DNA of 14,563 nt from JADJPL01 sp964607915 (GCA_964607915.1 CAZSMU010000091.1:1-14563), one strand, 5' to 3'; counted from the first letter of the stretch, positions 5,259 through 13,472 are shown. Program-made: numbers and translations. The notes: a model not told the origin generated them from the sequence alone.

Positions 5259-6692
5259 TTAAAAACTGGCTATCTTTACATACATACCAGGTTTGAGGTT
5301 GCGGTAGTGCCGTACCCCATTCAAATCGCGCAATTGTTGGGCATCAATGCGGAAGCGAAGCGAAATATCGTGGATGCTTTCCGGCATCCGCACCTGGTAG
5401 TAAATATAGGCCCGGTCGCGGAGTTCCATCAAAGGCCGTTCGAGCGGGGGATTTTGGCCCCGGGGGGCTACGGGTGACGGTGGTGAGGCGGGCAATTCTT
5501 CCAAAGGCTCCACCCGCACCATGGTCGCTGCGATGGGGAGGGCTTCGTTCAACTGATAGAGAATTAACTCCTGCCCTGCCTGTACTTCCTGGGAGGGCGT
5601 CATCTCGTTCCAGGCCCGGATTTGATAGGCAGAACAATTGAGACGACTCGCTACGTTTTCCAGCGTTTCTCCTTCCTTTACGCGGTAGGAGTAGCGCAGG
5701 TAGTCCCTGCTCGCCACGTCTTTGCCATTGCTGATCATCACCGGCGAGGACAGTGCCCTGAAACGGCTCTTTGCATAATCCGGGCGCTCGGACTCCAGAA
5801 ATGCGCGGAAGGCACCCATGACCCGGCGAGGCAGCGTGAAGTAGTAGCCCTGTTTACTGGCAGGGGCCATACCCTTGACAAACGCAGGGTTTAACTGGGC
5901 GACCACTTCTTCGGCAAGGCCGGTTACGCGGGCCACCTCCTGAAAATTGAGCCCCTGAAAGACCGATATCGTTTCCGTCATCTGAAGGTCCAAATCGGGA
6001 TAATTGGGCTGGAGATCGTGGTCTTCGAAATGCCGCATCAGGTAAGTAGCCGCGATAAACGCCGGGACGTAGTTGCGCGTTTCGCGGGGCAGGTGGGCTC
6101 TGATTTTCCAATAGCTCGTACTTCTGCCCCGTTTTACTGCCCGGCTCACCCGGCCGCTTCCACTGTTGTAGGCAGCGATGGCCAGCTCCCAATTCTGGAA
6201 TTTCTCAAACAAGTCCAGTAGGTACTGCGAGGCCGCCTGGGTGGACTTGTGTGGGTCACGCCGTTCATCTACCAGCTCATCTACCCGCAGGCCATATCCC
6301 CTGCCCGTACCCGGCATGAACTGCCAAAGCCCTACCGCTCCGGCGTGGGAAATCGCTTTGGGCTCTAAGGCGGATTCAACAATAGCCAGGTATTTGAGGT
6401 CGGTGGGTATATTATTCTGCCGGAGGTAGTCTTCAAACATGGGGAAGTAAACAATCCGACGCCCCAGAATGATTTCCGCTGCTTTTCGGTTGTTGACCAG
6501 ATAGGTGCGAAGGTAGCTACGCACGACGATATCGTACTTTGGTTCTGCTACCTCACTGTTCATCAGTTCGATGCGCTTTATTACCTCAGACTCATCAAAA
6601 ACGGGAGATGAACCCGAAGAACTCGCTGCAGAGGCCCATGCAATGCACAACAGGAACAGCATGGGCAAGAGCCGGTGGGGTAAACTATCCAT
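5259..6692 (-). CDS. Membrane-bound/secreted lytic murein transglycosylase, MltD-like, with two LysM domains
   Basis: This enzyme cleaves the MurNAc-GlcNAc bond of peptidoglycan in the periplasm, forming 1,6-anhydroMurNAc ends. The 477 residues hold a signal peptide (1 to about 25; LLPMLFLLCIAWASAAS), a helical lead-in, and an SLT (GH23) domain at about 85-225. Catalytic Glu106 lies in LAIVESALEPKA, followed by GAVGLWQFMPGTGRGYGL and AIAAYNSGSGRVSRAV. A linker follows, then LysM1 (about 336-380, YRVKEGETLENVASRLNC) and LysM2 (about 431-475, ending YVKIASF) after a Pro-rich spacer (400-420). This order is that of MltD. There is no lipobox Cys, so it is secreted or anchored by an uncleaved signal rather than a lipoprotein. 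A TAnnTTTG element lies 23 nt upstream of the ATG. The gene diverges from the lipid-kinase-like gene. Confidence 0.9.
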   Translation of the reverse strand: MDSLPHRLLPMLFLLCIAWASAASSSGSSPVFDESEVIKRIELMNSEVAEPKYDIVVRSYLRTYLVNNRKAAEIILGRRIVYFPMFEDYLRQNNIPTDLKYLAIVESALEPKAISHAGAVGLWQFMPGTGRGYGLRVDELVDERRDPHKSTQAASQYLLDLFEKFQNWELAIAAYNSGSGRVSRAVKRGRSTSYWKIRAHLPRETRNYVPAFIAATYLMRHFEDHDLQPNYPDLDLQMTETISVFQGLNFQEVARVTGLAEEVVAQLNPAFVKGMAPASKQGYYFTLPRRVMGAFRAFLESERPDYAKSRFRALSSPVMISNGKDVASRDYLRYSYRVKEGETLENVASRLNCSAYQIRAWNEMTPSQEVQAGQELILYQLNEALPIAATMVRVEPLEELPASPPSPVAPRGQNPPLERPLMELRDRAYIYYQVRMPESIHDISLRFRIDAQQLRDLNGVRHYRNLKPGMYVKIASF

Positions 6693-6715
6693 ATCGTTTT
6701 AAATTGGTCAGTTGA

Positions 6716-6723
6716 CAAAGGTA
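6716..6723 (-). promoter_or_regulatory. Candidate -7 promoter element for the MltD-like gene
   Basis: Read on the minus strand this is TACCTTTG, an exact TAnnTTTG match, 23 nt before the start codon. That is the same spacing as the element in front of gldB. No good -33 partner was seen at the normal distance. The rest of 6693-6893 is AT-rich and holds no gene; it must also carry the promoter of the divergent kinase-like gene, for which I see no clear element. Confidence 0.5.
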
Positions 6724-6893
6724 CATGGATTTTTCAATTTTTTGGCTACCCCCTCTGAATTTCAATCCAATTGATTATATTTCATTTTTTAAAACAGCCC
6801 TAGGGATGATAAATATCAGTACCCCGCCTTTCTTTTTCCCTGAACTTGTACGCACCATCGAAACCGCTATTCCGGTAAAAACCCTGGCCTACC

Positions 6894-7817
6894 ATGAAAA
6901 ACAAAGCCCACATCATCTACAACCCCCTCGCCGGTGCCGGCAGCGGCAAAAAAGCCGTACAGGCGATTGCTTCCTTCATTGCCGGCAGCGGGTGGGAGCA
7001 TCGGTATTTCGAGACCCAGCGAAGTGGCGATGGGATTCGCCTTGCCCGGCAAGCAGCCGAGGCCGGGGTCAACCTGGTCATTGCCGTAGGGGGCGATGGT
7101 TCAATCCATGAAGTGGCGAACGGTCTGATGCTCGCCAAAGCAGCAGGAGCCGGGCACTGCGAGTTGGCCATCGTGAATTGTGGAACCGGGGCGGGCTTTG
7201 CCCAGAGCCTCGACCTCCCCCAAAGCTACGAAGCACAAATCCGCCGGGCATTCAACTGTCCTGCCAAGCCACTGGATATCGGAAAGCTTGCTTGCTACGA
7301 CCGGGAAGGTGCCCTCCTCACCCGCTACTTCGTAAATGAATGCCAGGCAGGTCTCAGCAGCGCCATCGTGTCGAACGTAGGCTGGGGCAAGAAGCAACTG
7401 GGCGGCAAACTCGCCTTTGGAATAGCTGCTTTTGTAGAACTATTCCGCTATCAGGCCGTCCCCGCACAGGTTGTACTGGATGGGCGGGTAGTCCAGATGC
7501 GTCCGCTGCTGGGCATAGTCGTCGGAAATGGCAGGTACTGTGCCGGCGGCATGCAACTCACCCCCGGCGCTCTCCCCAACGACGGCCTGCTGGACGTTTT
7601 GCTGATTCAGGAAATGAATCTCAGCGCGCGCATTTCTGCCTTCAGCAAAGTCTATTCCGGAAAACACATCCACTCGCCCTATATCGGCCTTCACAAAGCC
7701 TCACACATAGAGGTACGCGCCGAAAAGACCCTGTGGGTGGAAACCGACGGGGAGATCGCAGGCTTGGCCCCCTTTTCCATTTCTGTGGAGCCAGCCGCCC
7801 TGCTCGTGCGTTATTAG
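6894..7817 (+). CDS. Diacylglycerol/sphingoid kinase-like protein (DAGK catalytic domain family)
   Basis: This family phosphorylates diacylglycerol, sphingoid bases or related lipids with ATP at the inner face of the membrane. The 307-residue length is typical of YegS/DgkB/BmrU-type proteins. Motifs are the N-terminal IIYNPLAGAGSGKK (7-20), the nucleotide-binding GGDGSIHEVANGL (66-78), and NCGTGAGFAQSLDLP (95-109) where many relatives have PxGTGNDFAR. The C-terminal domain contains GNGRYCAGGMQLTPGA and PNDGLLDVLLI, then a VETDGE segment near the end that matches the usual (D/E)G(E) site. The Asn-Asp pair of GTGND is replaced by Ala-Gly. Such variants exist in the family, so activity is still likely, but the substrate cannot be told. 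It is the first gene of the + strand group and lies 61 nt before the BtaA-like fusion, which uses diacylglycerol in known homologues. Confidence 0.85.
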   Translation: MKNKAHIIYNPLAGAGSGKKAVQAIASFIAGSGWEHRYFETQRSGDGIRLARQAAEAGVNLVIAVGGDGSIHEVANGLMLAKAAGAGHCELAIVNCGTGAGFAQSLDLPQSYEAQIRRAFNCPAKPLDIGKLACYDREGALLTRYFVNECQAGLSSAIVSNVGWGKKQLGGKLAFGIAAFVELFRYQAVPAQVVLDGRVVQMRPLLGIVVGNGRYCAGGMQLTPGALPNDGLLDVLLIQEMNLSARISAFSKVYSGKHIHSPYIGLHKASHIEVRAEKTLWVETDGEIAGLAPFSISVEPAALLVRY

Positions 7818-7878
7818 ACTCTCGCGGGGACATCCTCGCCATATTCATCCCATTCCTTCCACCATAAACCCATCCCAC

Positions 7879-9753
7879 ATGAAAACCGCCAATCTGGATG
7901 CTATCCGCAAAATCGAATTCGAAGCCCGGATATTTATTTCTCTGGGAATTGTATTGATAATCTGTTTATTATCATTTTTCGTTTTTCCAGAAAGCCCACC
8001 TTTCATGGTAAGCCTGGGAAGATGGCTCGGAATTTCCGACAGCACCTCGCTCAAGGCCGGGTACGGCCTGGTAGCGGCGATGGTCGGCCTGGCTACCCTG
8101 CTGCGGATGTGGGCGGGGTCTGTATTATCCTCGCCTCGTGTCATGTCTTTTGAAATCCGCAAAGAGGTACTCACCATACAGGGGCCGTACCTGTTGACCC
8201 GCAACCCGATTTACTTAGCCGATCTCGTGTGCTTTTGTAGTTTTGTGTTTTGCCTGCCGCCGATAGGGCTGGCCCTGCCCGTGCTCCTTTACCTCCACTA
8301 CCTGCAGCTCATCGCCTATGAGGAAAAGAACCTACAAGCGCAATTCAAAGAGGCTTTTGTGGCGTATAAGCAACAGACTCCCCGCTTTTTGCCCAACCTG
8401 CGCAGCTTTACTGCACTGCGGGGCGAACTCCGATATTTTTTCATCAACCGGGATGGCTTCCGGCACAATGCCCAGTACCTACTTCTGATTCCGGGCTTTG
8501 GGGTAAGCGCTTTTACCGGCAACCTCTTGCATGCTATCCTCATCGGCCTGCCCGGGATTTTAGACTGGGCCATCGTGCATACCCGCATTGGCCTTCACCC
8601 GGAGAAAAAGATGAAAAGGCAAGATCCACAGGCTGCGTCCCTGCCCAAGAATAAAGTATTTCAGGACATCCTCTACGCCCAATGTTGGGAGGACCCCCAG
8701 ATGGACCGAAAAGCATTTCAAATCGGCCCGGAAGATGTCGTTTTCTCCATTACCTCCGGTGGATGCAACACGCTTGCTTTCCTGGCCGATAACCCGAAAA
8801 AGGTCATCGCCCTGGATATCAGTCCTTATCAAAACTACTTGCTGGAGCTGAAAATGGCCGCGTTCTCCGGGCTCAGCTACGATGAGCTCCTGGAGTTCAT
8901 CGGCGTACTGCCCTGTACCCGGCGTGCGGCGTATTACCAACGCATTGCAGGGCAACTCCACCCCGAAAGCCGGGCCTACTGGGACGCGCAACCTGAAAAA
9001 ATCACCAATGGAATCCTGCACGCTGGCCGCTATGAGGGCTATATGCGCCTGCTGCGCCGTTTGCTCACCCTGCTCGTCGGCAGAGATCTGCCCCAAGCCT
9101 TGTACGCCTGCCAAACCCTGGAACAACGGCAACAACTTTTTGAAACGCGTTGGGACAACCTGCGCTGGAAACTCTTCACCCGGGTATTTCTCAGCCGGAG
9201 ATTCATGACCGCATTGTTTACCAGGGCTTTTTTCGAACAAGTAGAGGGCGATTTTTCTTTTGGGGAACACTTTCGCAAAAAAGCCCGGAAAGCGCTCACC
9301 GAACTTCCTCTGCAGGAAAACTACTTCCTCGCCTATATCCTGCTCGGAAACTACTACAGCACCGATTATCTGCCCGACTACCTCAAAAAGGAAAATTACG
9401 AACGCATCAAAAGCCGCCTCGACCGCGTCGAGATCGTCACCGGCAGCTGCGGGGATTATTTTGACAAGCTTGCCCCGGATTCTCTGTCGCGCTTCAATTT
9501 TTCTAACATCTTTGAATGGATGCCCGCAGAAGATTTCCACAACCTGCTGCAGAAAACTATCCGGGTTGCCCGCGACGGCAGCATATTGACCTATCGAAAC
9601 CTACTCGTGCCCCGATCCCGACCGGAATCCCTTTCGACCTGGATACAGCCCGACCCGGTCTTGTCTGCTGCGCTGTCCAATACCGACCGCTCCTTCATCT
9701 ATCGCGCCTATCAGGTAGAAAAAATCGTGAAACACCATGAGGTATCAGGTTAA
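7879..9753 (+). CDS. Fusion of a membrane ICMT/PEMT-like methyltransferase and a BtaA-like (DUF3419) aminocarboxypropyl transferase
   Basis: This is a 624-residue two-part protein. The N-terminal part (about 1-175) has transmembrane segments near 17-37, 60-80 and 116-145, followed by the ICMT/PEMT signature LLTRNPIYLADL (105-116) and the amphipathic tail with EEKNLQAQF and AYKQQTPRFLP (147-171). A further hydrophobic stretch (198-232) leads to the C-terminal DUF3419 domain (about 258-620): YAQCWEDPQMD (266-276), the SAM loop ITSGGCNTLAFL (291-302), ALDISPYQN (311-319), LLELKMAA (321-328), and SNIFEWMP (542-549) with YRNLLVP (572-578). In BtaA this domain transfers 3-amino-3-carboxypropyl from SAM to diacylglycerol, giving a homoserine lipid that BtaB normally N-methylates to the betaine lipid DGTS. 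Here a membrane methyltransferase is fused on, which could take the BtaB role; that is inference. The 17-nt overlap with the next gene implies translational coupling. Confidence 0.88.
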   Translation: MKTANLDAIRKIEFEARIFISLGIVLIICLLSFFVFPESPPFMVSLGRWLGISDSTSLKAGYGLVAAMVGLATLLRMWAGSVLSSPRVMSFEIRKEVLTIQGPYLLTRNPIYLADLVCFCSFVFCLPPIGLALPVLLYLHYLQLIAYEEKNLQAQFKEAFVAYKQQTPRFLPNLRSFTALRGELRYFFINRDGFRHNAQYLLLIPGFGVSAFTGNLLHAILIGLPGILDWAIVHTRIGLHPEKKMKRQDPQAASLPKNKVFQDILYAQCWEDPQMDRKAFQIGPEDVVFSITSGGCNTLAFLADNPKKVIALDISPYQNYLLELKMAAFSGLSYDELLEFIGVLPCTRRAAYYQRIAGQLHPESRAYWDAQPEKITNGILHAGRYEGYMRLLRRLLTLLVGRDLPQALYACQTLEQRQQLFETRWDNLRWKLFTRVFLSRRFMTALFTRAFFEQVEGDFSFGEHFRKKARKALTELPLQENYFLAYILLGNYYSTDYLPDYLKKENYERIKSRLDRVEIVTGSCGDYFDKLAPDSLSRFNFSNIFEWMPAEDFHNLLQKTIRVARDGSILTYRNLLVPRSRPESLSTWIQPDPVLSAALSNTDRSFIYRAYQVEKIVKHHEVSG

Positions 9754-10900
9754 AACCGTCCGCACCCCTGGGGAGTGGGCCGATTTTCTGGATCTCCCCT
9801 ATTCGCTGTACAAAGACGATCCCTCATGGGTAGCTCCTTTGCGCGCTGAGGTGGCCAAAGTACTGGATGCCGGGCGAAACCCATACTTCCAGGGGGCAGT
9901 CCTGGAAAAATTCATTTGCTATCGCGACGGGCAGCCCGTATCCCGCTCTATTGCCGTCATTCAGCCCAGGCATTGGGAGAAATTTGGAGAAAAGGCAGCC
10001 TTTTTTGGTTTTTTCGAATCCGAAAACGACCCGGAAGCAGTCTGTCAACTTTTTACAGCCATAGAAGCGTACAGCGCCTCCAGGGGAGCGCATACGTTGA
10101 AAGGGCCTTTCAATCCCAACCACTATTCCGAACTGGGGCTACTCGTCGAGAACTTTGCCCCACCTGCTTTTTTTGAGCCCTATAATCCGGTTTGGTATGC
10201 TGCGTTGCTGCGTACGGCGGGCTTCCGTACAGTGACCCGGCTGCATACCCGGATTATCCGCGACACGACGACCCTGGAGCTGAAAGCAAAGCGGTTGGAA
10301 GAAATCCTGCAGCGCGCCCGGAAGGCCGGGTATGCTATACGCCCCTTCCGATGGCTACACATGCCGTCAGAACTAGAACGCATCCGGGAAGTCTATAACG
10401 ATGCCTTCGACGGAAACTGGCATTTCCTGCCTCTGAGCAAAGAAGAATACCGCTACTCCGCAAGTGCTATGTTCTTGATCACCAATCCTTCCCTGATTCA
10501 ATTCATCGAATACAAAGGGAAGCCCGTAGGGGTCTTACACTTCGTTTTGAACGTCAACCCTGCGCTGAAGGCATTGCGGGGCCGGCTTCGACCGGGCAAT
10601 CTTTTTTACTTTCTGCAAAAGAGATTTTCTGCAGACGAAGTCGTGTTGTATGCCGTCGGGATAAAAAAAGGTTTTCAGCGGACAGCAGCCATTCATTGTT
10701 TCGTATGGGCTTTTTGCCGCATTGCACAGCGTTTTAAAACCGCGTACTGCACCTGGATGACCGAAGGCAACAAATCGGCTATCCAAAGTGCAGAAAGTGT
10801 TGGTTTCGAACCCTATAAATGGTTTGATATTTTTGAAAAACAAGTCCACCCAAAAAAGAATGATGAACCTCTTCTTGAAACGGCAGCACACAGCCTATAA
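9737..10900 (+). CDS. YghO-like GNAT-fold acyltransferase family protein
   Basis: This is a 387-residue soluble protein. It belongs to a family of about 370-390 residues, annotated as N-acetyltransferase or YghO-like, recognised by the opening FLDLPYSLYKDDPSWVAPL (17-35), GFFESENDPE (91-100) and the signature GPFNPNHYSELGLLVENF (123-140) with PPAFFEPYNPVWYAALL (142-158). The C-terminal half is GNAT-like: GVLHFVLNVNP, LYAVGIKKGFQRTAAIH (304-320, in the acyl-CoA loop position), CTWMTEGNKSAIQSAESVGF (338-357). The activity of this family is not established. The position argues for work on the same lipid or its precursor: the start overlaps the BtaA-like gene by 17 nt, and the end overlaps the decarboxylase gene by 41 nt. 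N-acylation or an aminoacyl transfer are possible roles, both inference. Confidence 0.75.
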   Translation: MRYQVKTVRTPGEWADFLDLPYSLYKDDPSWVAPLRAEVAKVLDAGRNPYFQGAVLEKFICYRDGQPVSRSIAVIQPRHWEKFGEKAAFFGFFESENDPEAVCQLFTAIEAYSASRGAHTLKGPFNPNHYSELGLLVENFAPPAFFEPYNPVWYAALLRTAGFRTVTRLHTRIIRDTTTLELKAKRLEEILQRARKAGYAIRPFRWLHMPSELERIREVYNDAFDGNWHFLPLSKEEYRYSASAMFLITNPSLIQFIEYKGKPVGVLHFVLNVNPALKALRGRLRPGNLFYFLQKRFSADEVVLYAVGIKKGFQRTAAIHCFVWAFCRIAQRFKTAYCTWMTEGNKSAIQSAESVGFEPYKWFDIFEKQVHPKKNDEPLLETAAHSL

Positions 10901-12281
10901 AGCCGATGCCTGGGGACTGGAGCAAAATGCTCGGGGAGAATTGACGGTAGGCGGCGTTCCCTGTACCCAGCTCGCCAAGGAGTACGGCACCCCGCTCCAT
11001 GTAGTGGATGAAGCCGGACTAACCCGTACGGCCCAATCTTTTATACGCGCTTTTTCCAATACCTGGCCCGGAATTTTTTCTGCCCATTTCGCATTCAAGT
11101 GCAACCCGGTACCGGGTGTCATTCACATGATCAAGCAACAAGGGTTCCATGCCGAAGTAATGAGCGCGTTCGAATTGGCCCTTGCCCTGCGCATGGGGTT
11201 CCAGGGGCGGGAAATCATCGTCAACGGCCCTTTCAAACCCGATGCCTTTATCGAGGCCTGCCTGGAGGCCGAGGTCAGGTTTATCGTTGCCGACTCTATG
11301 GCAGAACTCCATAGCATACATCGGATAGCCGTACAAAAGGGGGTTATCGTTCCTGTTTTACTGCGCATAAACCCCGATTATGTCCCAAAAGGGATGAACA
11401 GCGGGACCGCTACGGGCAGCAGGAAAGGCTGTGCCTTGGGGCTGGACTTGAAAGGGGGCGAGGCCATCGGCGCCCTGCAGGTTTTGCAAAAGCTACCGCA
11501 CCTGCGCTTCATGGGGCTGCACTTCCACATAGGCTCTGGTATCCGGGACCCGGAGGATTACTACCGCGCTCTGCTGCGACTCCAACCAATCTTAGCCGCC
11601 TGCCGGGATGCCCAGCAGGAAATAACTGTTGTAGATGTGGGAGGTGGGTTTGCCGCCCCGCTTTCCCGCGAAATGGGAAACTGGGAGCTACTCCGCTATG
11701 CCGCTACCGGCTCGCTACCAGCCGTGCCCAACATAGCCCGCCTTGCCGATTTTGAAGCCTTTGCCTCGGCCGTTGCCTGCGGTGTCAGGGAACTCTTCGG
11801 CACGGGCATGATTCCCGAAATCATCGCCGAGCCGGGCAGGTCCATCGCCAGCCCACACCAAATCCTGCTGCTTCAGGCCCATCAGGTCAAAGAACGGCCG
11901 GGCGTTGGACAGTGGATTACCACCGATGGAGGCATTGGTACCGTTACCATGCCCACCTACTATGAATTCCATGAAATTTTCCTCTGCGACGATGCCCGCC
12001 GACCTCGCGACCGATACCTGACCATCAATGGCCCGGGCTGCTTTGCAGCCGACCAGGTGTATCGCAATAAGTTCATGCCCAAAGTACTTCCCGACGAAGT
12101 CATCGCCATCATGGACAGCGGAGCCTATTTCAGCTCCTGGGAATCCAATTTTGGGTTTCCAAGACCAGCCGTCGTAGCAGTCCGGCAAGGCCAGGCCAGA
12201 GTCCTTCGGCACAGGGAGACCTTTGAGCAGATGATGGCGCGCGACGTATTCGAAAACCCAGACTTGTTACAAGAGGAATAG
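10860..12281 (+). CDS. Alanine-racemase-fold PLP decarboxylase, LysA-like, substrate uncertain
   Basis: The fold is type III PLP-dependent: an N-terminal barrel and a C-terminal beta domain, as in diaminopimelate decarboxylase. I use ATG 10860 (473 residues); the frame is open from 10788, but the extra 24 codons lie deep inside the preceding gene. Key residues from this start are PLP Lys80 in FAFKCNP, LRINPDYVPKG (168-178), LHFHIGSGI (220-228), VDVGGGF (258-264), the phosphate site EPGRSI (324-329), Cys394 in the position of the catalytic Cys, and DSGAYFSSWESNFGFPRP (419-436). In genuine LysA the Cys lies in CESxD, whose Glu binds the distal end of diaminopimelate; here it reads CFAAD, so the substrate is probably not diaminopimelate. 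It is also about 50 residues longer than LysA. As last gene of the lipid-type group it may decarboxylate an amino-acid precursor or the lipid head group. Confidence 0.8.
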   Translation: MMNLFLKRQHTAYKADAWGLEQNARGELTVGGVPCTQLAKEYGTPLHVVDEAGLTRTAQSFIRAFSNTWPGIFSAHFAFKCNPVPGVIHMIKQQGFHAEVMSAFELALALRMGFQGREIIVNGPFKPDAFIEACLEAEVRFIVADSMAELHSIHRIAVQKGVIVPVLLRINPDYVPKGMNSGTATGSRKGCALGLDLKGGEAIGALQVLQKLPHLRFMGLHFHIGSGIRDPEDYYRALLRLQPILAACRDAQQEITVVDVGGGFAAPLSREMGNWELLRYAATGSLPAVPNIARLADFEAFASAVACGVRELFGTGMIPEIIAEPGRSIASPHQILLLQAHQVKERPGVGQWITTDGGIGTVTMPTYYEFHEIFLCDDARRPRDRYLTINGPGCFAADQVYRNKFMPKVLPDEVIAIMDSGAYFSSWESNFGFPRPAVVAVRQGQARVLRHRETFEQMMARDVFENPDLLQEE

Positions 12282-12323
12282 GGCAGTGACGAGAACTCAA
12301 TAAAGGCTTTCCCTCCTCGCTGA

Positions 12324-12343
12324 CCCCGCGCAACAAGTCTATT
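12324..12343 (+). repeat. Promoter-proximal repeat motif, copy 3 (upstream of the aldolase-type gene)
   Basis: CCCCGCGCAACAAGTCTATT is identical over 20 bp to the copy at 14511-14530 on the opposite strand. It starts 42 nt after the decarboxylase stop and ends 23 nt before ATG 12367. Similarity to the 2921-2952 copy extends upstream to about 12314 (TCCT..GCTGACCC). The tail runs into TATTTTTC, one base off a TAnnTTTG -7 element. Confidence 0.75.
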
Positions 12344-12366
12344 TTTCCAAAATAAAATCCAAAACG

Positions 12367-13449
12367 ATGAAATACGCTATTCTCCGCTCCGATGCAAGTC
12401 CGATTGCACGCCGTATCGAGTCGGACATCACCCATTTGTTGGCTACCTTAGGGCATATTCATACTTCAATGGACGAGGATATCCGCTATATCCTGAACTT
12501 CACGACCTTGGATGCGCCCGATGGCGTACGCCGAAAAGCCCAAAACGAGTTCGTAGTTTCCATAGGCATTCTAGACGAAGAAGTAGAAGACCTCCGGTAC
12601 CTGTGTTACAACACTCTGGTAAAAACGCTTTCCAACCTGTTCCTCTGCGTAAAAGCCCGGGGAGACGAGCCCATCGAAGTACACGCCATCACGCCGGAAG
12701 TAGGATTTTATCACTTTCCCTACTCTCCCCAAAATATATACACAGCCATGGAGCCGGTCATTACAGCACATTTCGCTATCAACAACCAGATACGCTATGA
12801 CCTGCCTGCTTCGTACTGCTCCTCGCCCATTGCCCGGCAAATCCAGCACTACGGCGCGGAACTGGATGCATTGGGCTTACTGCCTGCGCCCTTCCCCATC
12901 GAACAGGTGCTCAGCAAGGAGAACATCGAACACTTATATCGGCTATTTCACATCCGCGGCCTGAGTTACGGCAACCTCAGCGCAAGGGAGAAAATCCCAG
13001 AAATAGGCCCCGACACGTTCTGGATGACGGCACGAGGGGTGGATAAAGCCCACCTGCAGGGCGTCGGCAAAGACATCCTGCTCGTCGAGGGATTTGATGA
13101 AGCCAGTGGGGAAATTTGGGTGCGCATCCCTCCCGACGGCAATCCCAAAATAAGGGTCTCCGTGGATGCTATAGAACACCTGATGATCTACCGCGCCTTC
13201 CCGGAAGTCGGGGCAATCGTACACGTCCACGCGTGGATGCAGCAAGTACCCTGTACACGTCAAAACTACCCCTGCGGAACCGTGGAACTGGCAACAGCCG
13301 TGTGTCGGGAATTGCAGCAATCTCCTGACCCGGGCAAAGCGGTCATCGGCCTAAAAAACCACGGCCTCACCATCACCGGCCCCCATTTGGGCGATATTTT
13401 TTCAAGAATTAAGGGCAAGTTATTAAAGGAAGTTCCTATGATGGCCTAA
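12367..13449 (+). CDS. Class II aldolase/adducin family protein with an extra N-terminal domain
   Basis: The C-terminal part (about 180-355) is a class II aldolase/adducin domain: GNLSARE (202-208), the FWMTARGVDKAHL strand-loop (218-230), the general-acid Glu270 in VDAIEHLMIYRAFPEVGAI, the metal-binding HVHAW (286-290; His286 and His288) and the third metal ligand His332 in GLKNHGLTITG. All expected zinc ligands and the catalytic Glu are therefore present, so a retro-aldol or related cleavage or epimerisation of a phosphorylated or acidic hydroxy compound is plausible. The first 170 residues are not part of that family. They look like a compact alpha/beta domain (ILRSDASPIARRIESDI, DDxR-like DEDIRYILNFT, FVVSIGILDEEVEDLRYL), which I do not recognise. 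The gene has its own upstream repeat copy, so it is likely transcribed apart from the preceding decarboxylase. It converges on the DUF1295 gene. Confidence 0.8.
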   Translation: MKYAILRSDASPIARRIESDITHLLATLGHIHTSMDEDIRYILNFTTLDAPDGVRRKAQNEFVVSIGILDEEVEDLRYLCYNTLVKTLSNLFLCVKARGDEPIEVHAITPEVGFYHFPYSPQNIYTAMEPVITAHFAINNQIRYDLPASYCSSPIARQIQHYGAELDALGLLPAPFPIEQVLSKENIEHLYRLFHIRGLSYGNLSAREKIPEIGPDTFWMTARGVDKAHLQGVGKDILLVEGFDEASGEIWVRIPPDGNPKIRVSVDAIEHLMIYRAFPEVGAIVHVHAWMQQVPCTRQNYPCGTVELATAVCRELQQSPDPGKAVIGLKNHGLTITGPHLGDIFSRIKGKLLKEVPMMA

Positions 13450-13472
13450 AAACAGGTTTTGCCGGCAGCGAA

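Noticed and set aside
5236..5260. CCCCTTGCAACAGGAGGTCT, resembling the promoter-proximal repeat
   Set aside because: It has an extra 3 bases in the core, overlaps the end of the MltD-like gene and points away from the DUF937 gene, so it is counted as chance or a decayed copy.
8560..9540. Long open frame (326 codons) on the minus strand inside the BtaA-like fusion gene
   Set aside because: It is antisense to a region with a full DUF3419 motif set, and its translation shows no recognisable family; it reflects the codon use of the true gene.
10860..12281. Naming this gene lysA for lysine synthesis
   Set aside because: The CESxD motif is altered, the protein is longer than LysA, and it sits with lipid-type genes.
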